64,000 bases of DNA from UBA11475 sp902486425 (GTDB taxonomy: Bacteria > Bacillota > Clostridia > Christensenellales > Borkfalkiaceae): contig CABTOK010000009.1 of the NCBI GenBank assembly GCA_902486425.1, positions 186,001 to 250,000 on the forward strand, read 5' to 3'. Position numbers and translations under genes: made by a program. The notes under the pieces are model-generated. The model ran no database searches and was not told the origin of the DNA. It saw nothing but the letters and a program-made list of their open reading frames with translations. Of this stretch, positions 60,801 to 64,000 are shown piece after piece. Within the stretch, counting starts at the first letter, position 1. Each line of letters opens with the position of its first letter.

Positions 60801-61588
60801 TCGTTGCAGGTTCCGTAAATGCTACCGAACCCGAAAACGGAACGAATATTTATATTAACGCGAACCTCGAAAAAGCGATACTGTCTAACCTTGTATTTAC
60901 TACCGAAGGCGAAACGGCGGAAATTTCGGAATATACGTTCAAGGCACTTAACTATAGCGAAACCAATCTTACGGAAACTCCCGTAGCGATTGAAAAACCC
61001 GCTACCGCAAGCAATGATCAGCACTTTGCCGAAATGCCGGCAGGAAAGGAGCAGGCTTCGTTCGAAGCTCTTCTCGAAGTAGGTCAGTATGTAACCATCG
61101 AACTTACTTCCAAGAGAAATCCGAACACTACGCTCGGAAACAACAACTGGCAGAATTACTTTGCATATATTTATGCGGCTAACGGCGAAAACACCCATAT
61201 CGCAGCAAATAATCTTCTTGCAAGAGATAGGGGAAACTGTTACGACGTATGGCTCAATAAAGGTGCAACCTATTGCCACAATACAGATAAAAACGGCGGA
61301 AACATAAGTGTAATGCAGGTTGCTAACGGTAACCCCGGCGGCGACAAATACAACAATGCGATGAACGATGCGAAAGCTACGATAACCGTAACGAGAGTTT
61401 CCGAAGATACCGTATACTATGCGATTACGATAGTTGCCGGAGAATACAGAATTATTACTAACTTCGTAATAAACACCACAGGTCTTTACGGCGAAGCGGT
61501 CGAAAAGGTCGGCGTTGCTATCATGACGAGAGAAGCCGACGTAACGGTAACTTCCGCTAAACTTTACACTCCGGTTACCGAAGCGTAA
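57809..61588 (+). CDS. 1,259-aa Cys/His-rich surface lipoprotein with duplicated beta domains
   Basis: The signal peptide ends with lipobox G-M-G-C (Cys24). At least eight Cys/His motifs of the type H-x-Y...C-x-x-C follow, as in YEYCASCKKYF, FHCTVCNEQ, HYICNECGLTF, VCSVCNDEK, CEYCGYD and YRCTDCGKLF. This repeat type is common in large Bacillota surface proteins and may bind zinc or form disulfides. Two copies of a beta-rich unit of about 350 residues (about 330-700 and 880-1255) share NNWQNY, N-LL-R-RGN and a VTSAKLY end, indicating internal duplication. They may be carbohydrate-binding (laminin-G or concanavalin-like) domains, which I cannot confirm. No catalytic motif is seen. AGGAG ribosome binding site. 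Confidence 0.78.
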   Translation: MKKLLVLLTALCLSMSAILFGMGCNSTKKHDHVAATEWQTSETQHWHGCTFDGCKEKLDLADHVYDQEVAEDEYKKSDATDTVPATYYKSCVCGVKGTETFTVGAAKGHTYPAEVEASAWTWTEAEKGYTATLTLNCVNGDDTKVLTATVVLSDDEDKTYPANCKREGLNTYVATAELNGNTYTAEKGVVLAVDPEAHSLKHFDLEAATCFKAGHKAYEYCASCKKYFEKDSENKLTETTLEALALTKLEHDFENGTHHDAVASTCLVAGNVEYNECKNNCGTLAVKENDVWAEKTLEEVTLEKADHNYNIDEDAFHCTVCNEQRTFVKGVPQIIIPAAEKGDFTMKFSVSMNVASVDEATWAFIAKVGVLQAENANWTIYGEGHIYASAGWNTHNGTAPYYFRSAKAPAVPECKSLTSEYTITRTGKFYTFYILTTYVNADGVKTVVPSLSAGSPSSNVEDLVLAATTSRDVTPTISNYSFSNTAYDLLGEVTANDLGLDGTVVNVTEATDGTPSQESNYVGEAGLDLGYIPVGGKLELEFNNKRTTAGDNNWQNYIMYLYNADANATLVGGSGTHNGTGNATNALLRERGNNGETWKKGVHTHNGMSAANGIFCYNPGGANYNKPMENSTVSITIYRVSKDVVYTYTTLKGENLNMVGSSLLYLPEFVEGGVNKLGVALSSRGATLTVTSAKLYLDDTHTHTYTEVAGKAATCTATGVKAHYICNECGLTFVKEGENYTYANEASLVIAKVAHSYGEYVSVDANQHKQVCSVCNDEKFGDHVKGDNELCEYCGYDMSCKHETVELVSAKAATCTEDGNEAYYRCTDCGKLFSDEAGENVITAPVLIKALGHNYTEEDPFTCTRGDKTIEKNMVSGESVTLLNQYKGDFNLTFKVVSEGDDGNTSYNHFKVAFKLFSEFEKSIRTDAPDIDVVRTQNYQNAYNKPAGSWSQGAAQRNHFTTEGYYKGKVVCVVTVQRIGNHVYMNVNTKRFDETATFVAGSVNATEPENGTNIYINANLEKAILSNLVFTTEGETAEISEYTFKALNYSETNLTETPVAIEKPATASNDQHFAEMPAGKEQASFEALLEVGQYVTIELTSKRNPNTTLGNNNWQNYFAYIYAANGENTHIAANNLLARDRGNCYDVWLNKGATYCHNTDKNGGNISVMQVANGNPGGDKYNNAMNDAKATITVTRVSEDTVYYAITIVAGEYRIITNFVINTTGLYGEAVEKVGVAIMTREADVTVTSAKLYTPVTEA

Positions 61589-61642
61589 ATAAATTTAATC
61601 ATCCTTTTCAAAACCTCCAAATTTTGAAAAATCTCTATGGTG

Positions 61643-61669
61643 TATCCCCGAAATTCAGTTTCGGGGATA
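61643..61669 (+). other. Perfect hairpin after the large lipoprotein gene
   Basis: TATCCCCGAAA (61643-61653) pairs perfectly with TTTCGGGGATA (61659-61669), loop TTCAG. There is no T run, so this may be a transcript-end stabiliser rather than a standard terminator. Confidence 0.5.
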
Positions 61670-61966
61670 TATCCGTAGAAAACACCTTAAAATTTTTATC
61701 TTATTTTAGTTAAAATTTATCTTTAAAACAGAAAACTTGTTCTAAAAATTCATAATTGTAACAAAAAAAGACTTAATATCAAAAATCATATATTATTCAT
61801 TAAAATAAAAGACATATATTATTCGATTTATACCGATAAAATCGCCGGGGGATAACCCGAAGGCGTAACAAAAAGCGTTTAACGCACGATTAAAAAAGAA
61901 GAAAAATATCGGGGCAGGTTCTTAAAACGAAAACCGTTCCGAAATAAAAATAAAAGAGGATAAATT
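61670..61966. other. AT-rich intergenic region before the sugar-binding protein gene
   Basis: About 300 bases without a gene. A short nested hairpin, GCC-GGG...CCC-GAA-GGC, lies near 61843-61866 and a GCGTTTAACGC palindrome near 61874-61884. I found no confident -35/-10 pair. Confidence 0.4.
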
Positions 61967-63691
61967 ATGAAAAAATTCTTATCGGCAATTTTAGCCGCAG
62001 CTATGTTCTGTACGGCAGGCTTAACGCTCGCCGCATGCGACAAAGGCGGTAACGGAGGCAGCGGTTCGTCCGGCGGCGAACTCGTTGTGTGGTACACCGT
62101 TAAAGAATACGGCGACCTTACGCTCGAAACGAAAAACCTTCAGACAATTCAAAAGGCTTTCAACGAAGCGCATAAGGAAGAAGGCACCACGCTTAAAATC
62201 GTTGCTAACGGAAGCTACGGCGATATCGTAAGCGGTTTCACCAACGGCGTTGGTCTTCCGGATATAACTTATGTAGACGACCAATATTATAAGAGTATGG
62301 TAAGAGCTAATTATATTACTCCTATCGACGATCTTGTCGATAAGGCAGGTCTCGATACTTCGTCCATGTGGGAAAACGCCGTTACCCGTTATCGCTGGAA
62401 TAAAAAGACTAATACTTCTAACAGCAACGATCCTTTATACGCTATTCCCAAAGACATCAACCCGACCGTTCTCATCTACAACAAAACCGCACTTAAAAAT
62501 GCGGGCATCACTGTCATAAGCGTTGAAAAGGAAGACGTTGAAGGCTTCTATGCAGGTACCAAGGCGGACGCTTACGGCAAAAAAATCGACGAGTATGAAG
62601 ACCTTGTAAGATTTAAGGGTAATTATGCAAAAGACCTTGAAAGAGGATATTACTCCGCAGCTAAAATCTTCAACAACAAAGTCGCTATGAGCTGGGAAGA
62701 ACTTGAAGAATTCGGAAAGGTTCTCACTCAATCGTTTAATCCGAGCAGCCCGACAACTTACGGATTTTATACCGAATGGTGGTTCAACTTCGGCTGGTCG
62801 GTAGGCGGCGACTGCGTAGGACTTCAGAATAGCGGCGAATACGTTTTCACTCTTAACGACGATGCGCCCAACTATAAAGTAGTTAAGGCTGTTACGATAA
62901 ACGGCACTTCTTATGCTCCTTCCGAAGCAGGCACGTTTGTAAGCTATCAGGACAAACAGTGGCTCAAAGCGGACGCTTCGAGAGTAACCGCTCTCGGCGA
63001 TTCCGTTCAGAAGTTCCCGTCCACCCGCGACGCTTTCGGTGAATTCTGCATGCTTACAAGACCTGAAGGCTACACCGATCCCGATTACGGATACAAGGGA
63101 ATAGGCATTACCCCCAAGTGTACTACGGACTACTCTACTTATAAAAAGGCTACTTCGCAGTTCAACAACGGCGGTCTTGCTTCTTATATCACTTATATCG
63201 ACGAAGTAAACGCTATAAAGAACGTCGATTATGATATGGCTCCCGTTCCCGTATACAAAGAATACGACGACGAAGGAAACGTAGTTAAAGAAGGAAAGGC
63301 TGCTTCGCAGTCCAAATCCACGGGTTATGCGATCACAACCAACAGCAAGAAGAAAGAACTTGCCGCAAAGGCAATCAAATGGCTTGCTACCGAAGGTCAG
63401 CAATACATGGCGACTGACGGTTACGCTATCCCGAACTCTTACGACCTTGCTAACAGCTACTATAAAAATCAGGTAGACGGAAGCAAAAACTGGGCTTCGG
63501 TATTCACTTCGGCAAAAACGCAGCAGGCGGGCGACTGGTGGTACTTCTTTAACAGAGAATGGATTTCCAACTGGTCTCAGCCGCTTAACCAAGATTCGAA
63601 CTCGGTAAGAAACAACGGCAAGACGATGAAAAAGTATTTTGACGAAGTCGTTTCTATAACCAACGACAGACTTCAGACTTACACCAGATAA
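61967..63691 (+). CDS. Extracellular solute-binding lipoprotein of a sugar ABC transporter
   Basis: This 574-aa carbohydrate-binding lipoprotein has a signal peptide with lipobox L-A-A-C (Cys24) and a Gly/Ser linker. The fold follows the family 1 binding-protein pattern: ELVVWYTVKEYGDLTLETKNLQTIQKAFNEAHKEEG near the N-terminus, GLPDITYVDDQYYKSMVRANYITPIDDL (about 87-115), WWFNFGWSVGGD (about 266-277) and the C-terminal TGYAITTNSKKKELAAKAIKWLATEGQQYMA (about 444-474). Larger than typical MalE proteins, as often in gut Clostridia. AGAGGA ribosome binding site; the permease gene follows after 38 bases. Confidence 0.9.
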   Translation: MKKFLSAILAAAMFCTAGLTLAACDKGGNGGSGSSGGELVVWYTVKEYGDLTLETKNLQTIQKAFNEAHKEEGTTLKIVANGSYGDIVSGFTNGVGLPDITYVDDQYYKSMVRANYITPIDDLVDKAGLDTSSMWENAVTRYRWNKKTNTSNSNDPLYAIPKDINPTVLIYNKTALKNAGITVISVEKEDVEGFYAGTKADAYGKKIDEYEDLVRFKGNYAKDLERGYYSAAKIFNNKVAMSWEELEEFGKVLTQSFNPSSPTTYGFYTEWWFNFGWSVGGDCVGLQNSGEYVFTLNDDAPNYKVVKAVTINGTSYAPSEAGTFVSYQDKQWLKADASRVTALGDSVQKFPSTRDAFGEFCMLTRPEGYTDPDYGYKGIGITPKCTTDYSTYKKATSQFNNGGLASYITYIDEVNAIKNVDYDMAPVPVYKEYDDEGNVVKEGKAASQSKSTGYAITTNSKKKELAAKAIKWLATEGQQYMATDGYAIPNSYDLANSYYKNQVDGSKNWASVFTSAKTQQAGDWWYFFNREWISNWSQPLNQDSNSVRNNGKTMKKYFDEVVSITNDRLQTYTR

Positions 63692-63729
63692 AAAACTACA
63701 CTAAAATACTAAACTAAAAGGCGCTTTTT

Positions 63730-64000
63730 ATGGTTATTAAAAAACCCAAAAAACAATTAACGAGAAAGCAGAAAGATAATATTCTCGGAATATCGCTCGT
63801 TTCGATACATTTCATAGGATTTGCGTTGTTCGTGGCGATACCTCTTATCATGAGCTTTATCATGGCTTTCTCGTACTTTCCGCCGTACAAACAAGAGCTT
63901 AAGTACGCCGATTTCTGCGGTTTCGATAACTTTGTTTATATGTTTACCGAAGCAGACAGCGGTCTGATGCCTAAAGTCGGGGGACATCTTATCTGGAAGG
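63730..64000 (+). CDS. Sugar ABC transporter permease (MalF-like), N-terminal part
   Basis: The gene runs off the window end; about 90 codons are visible. A basic N-terminus (Lys-rich, QLTRKQKDN) leads into a first transmembrane helix (ILGISLVSIHFIGFALFVAIPLIMSFIMAFSYF), then a periplasmic segment with FCGFDNFVYMF, as in MalF-type subunits (the FxGxxNF pattern). It partners with the solute-binding lipoprotein encoded just upstream. The ribosome binding site is weak (GGCG). Confidence 0.85.
   Translation, partial: MVIKKPKKQLTRKQKDNILGISLVSIHFIGFALFVAIPLIMSFIMAFSYFPPYKQELKYADFCGFDNFVYMFTEADSGLMPKVGGHLIWK

Noticed and set aside
62435..63592. Long minus-strand open frame (385 codons) opposite the solute-binding protein gene
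   Set aside because: It lies fully antisense to a gene with clear family motifs, has no ribosome binding site or recognisable domain, and has a composition expected from the reverse frame of this codon usage.

Overview
The window looks like chromosomal core DNA of a low-to-mid GC, Gram-positive-type anaerobe of the Bacillota, most likely class Clostridia. The evidence is the hrcA-grpE-dnaK-dnaJ-prmA-mtaB-hinT-rpsU order with a perfect CIRCE operator, a sepF/yggS (ylmF/ylmE) pair, many lipobox lipoproteins, strong AGGAGG-type ribosome binding sites and sigma-A promoters whose hexamers are almost always exactly 17 bp apart. I see no tRNA, rRNA, insertion sequence, prophage or CRISPR array. The genus cannot be read from the sequence; an uncultured gut clostridium is my inference.

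Layout. 1-8.1 kb: housekeeping genes (3' end of rsmA/ksgA, rdgB, a YfcE-like phosphodiesterase, tex), two tandem secreted metallo-beta-lactamase-fold paralogues and a nucleoside hydrolase. 8.2-16.4 kb: the heat-shock operon under CIRCE, then prmA, mtaB, hinT and rpsU. 16.5-25.7 kb: sepF/yggS on the minus strand, a membrane protein, a methyltransferase, a CPA2 antiporter, hslO (Hsp33) and two repeat-helical proteins. 25.8-31.6 kb: a two-gene ABC exporter, a GH43 enzyme (minus), and glycerol kinase translationally coupled to a monoacylglycerol-lipase-like hydrolase. 31.8-32.4 kb (minus): a 110-aa orphan protein behind a SAM-clan riboswitch with its own terminator. 32.6-36.1 kb: trkA-trkH with a phosphopantetheinyl-transferase-like gene. 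36.1-38.7 kb (minus): a UDP-galactopyranose mutase-like enzyme and a GT4 glycosyltransferase. 39.0-46.8 kb: a small membrane protein, then a four-gene operon whose first product joins a YwaF/TMEM164-like membrane domain to an ABC ATPase. 47.0-51.3 kb: antiporter, MgtC, methylglyoxal synthase and a BspA/SGNH lipoprotein. 51.4-64 kb: secreted and surface functions, namely a lipoprotein with near-identical tandem domains, a membrane alpha/beta hydrolase, an AraC regulator, a 1,259-aa Cys/His-rich lipoprotein, and a sugar-binding lipoprotein with the start of its permease.

The strongest unusual signal is the minus-strand element at about 32,199-32,359. A TTGACA-N17-TAAAAT promoter leads directly into an RNA that can fold P1, a kink-turn P2, P3 and a loop/J3 pseudoknot like SAM-I, but it lacks P4. 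It is followed by mutually exclusive antiterminator and terminator hairpins and then an unknown gene. Other points of interest are two related 5' leaders with mutually exclusive hairpins before two surface-lipoprotein genes (51.56 and 57.67 kb), a two-copy structured repeat (15.58 and 55.86 kb), and the YwaF-ABC fusion operon.
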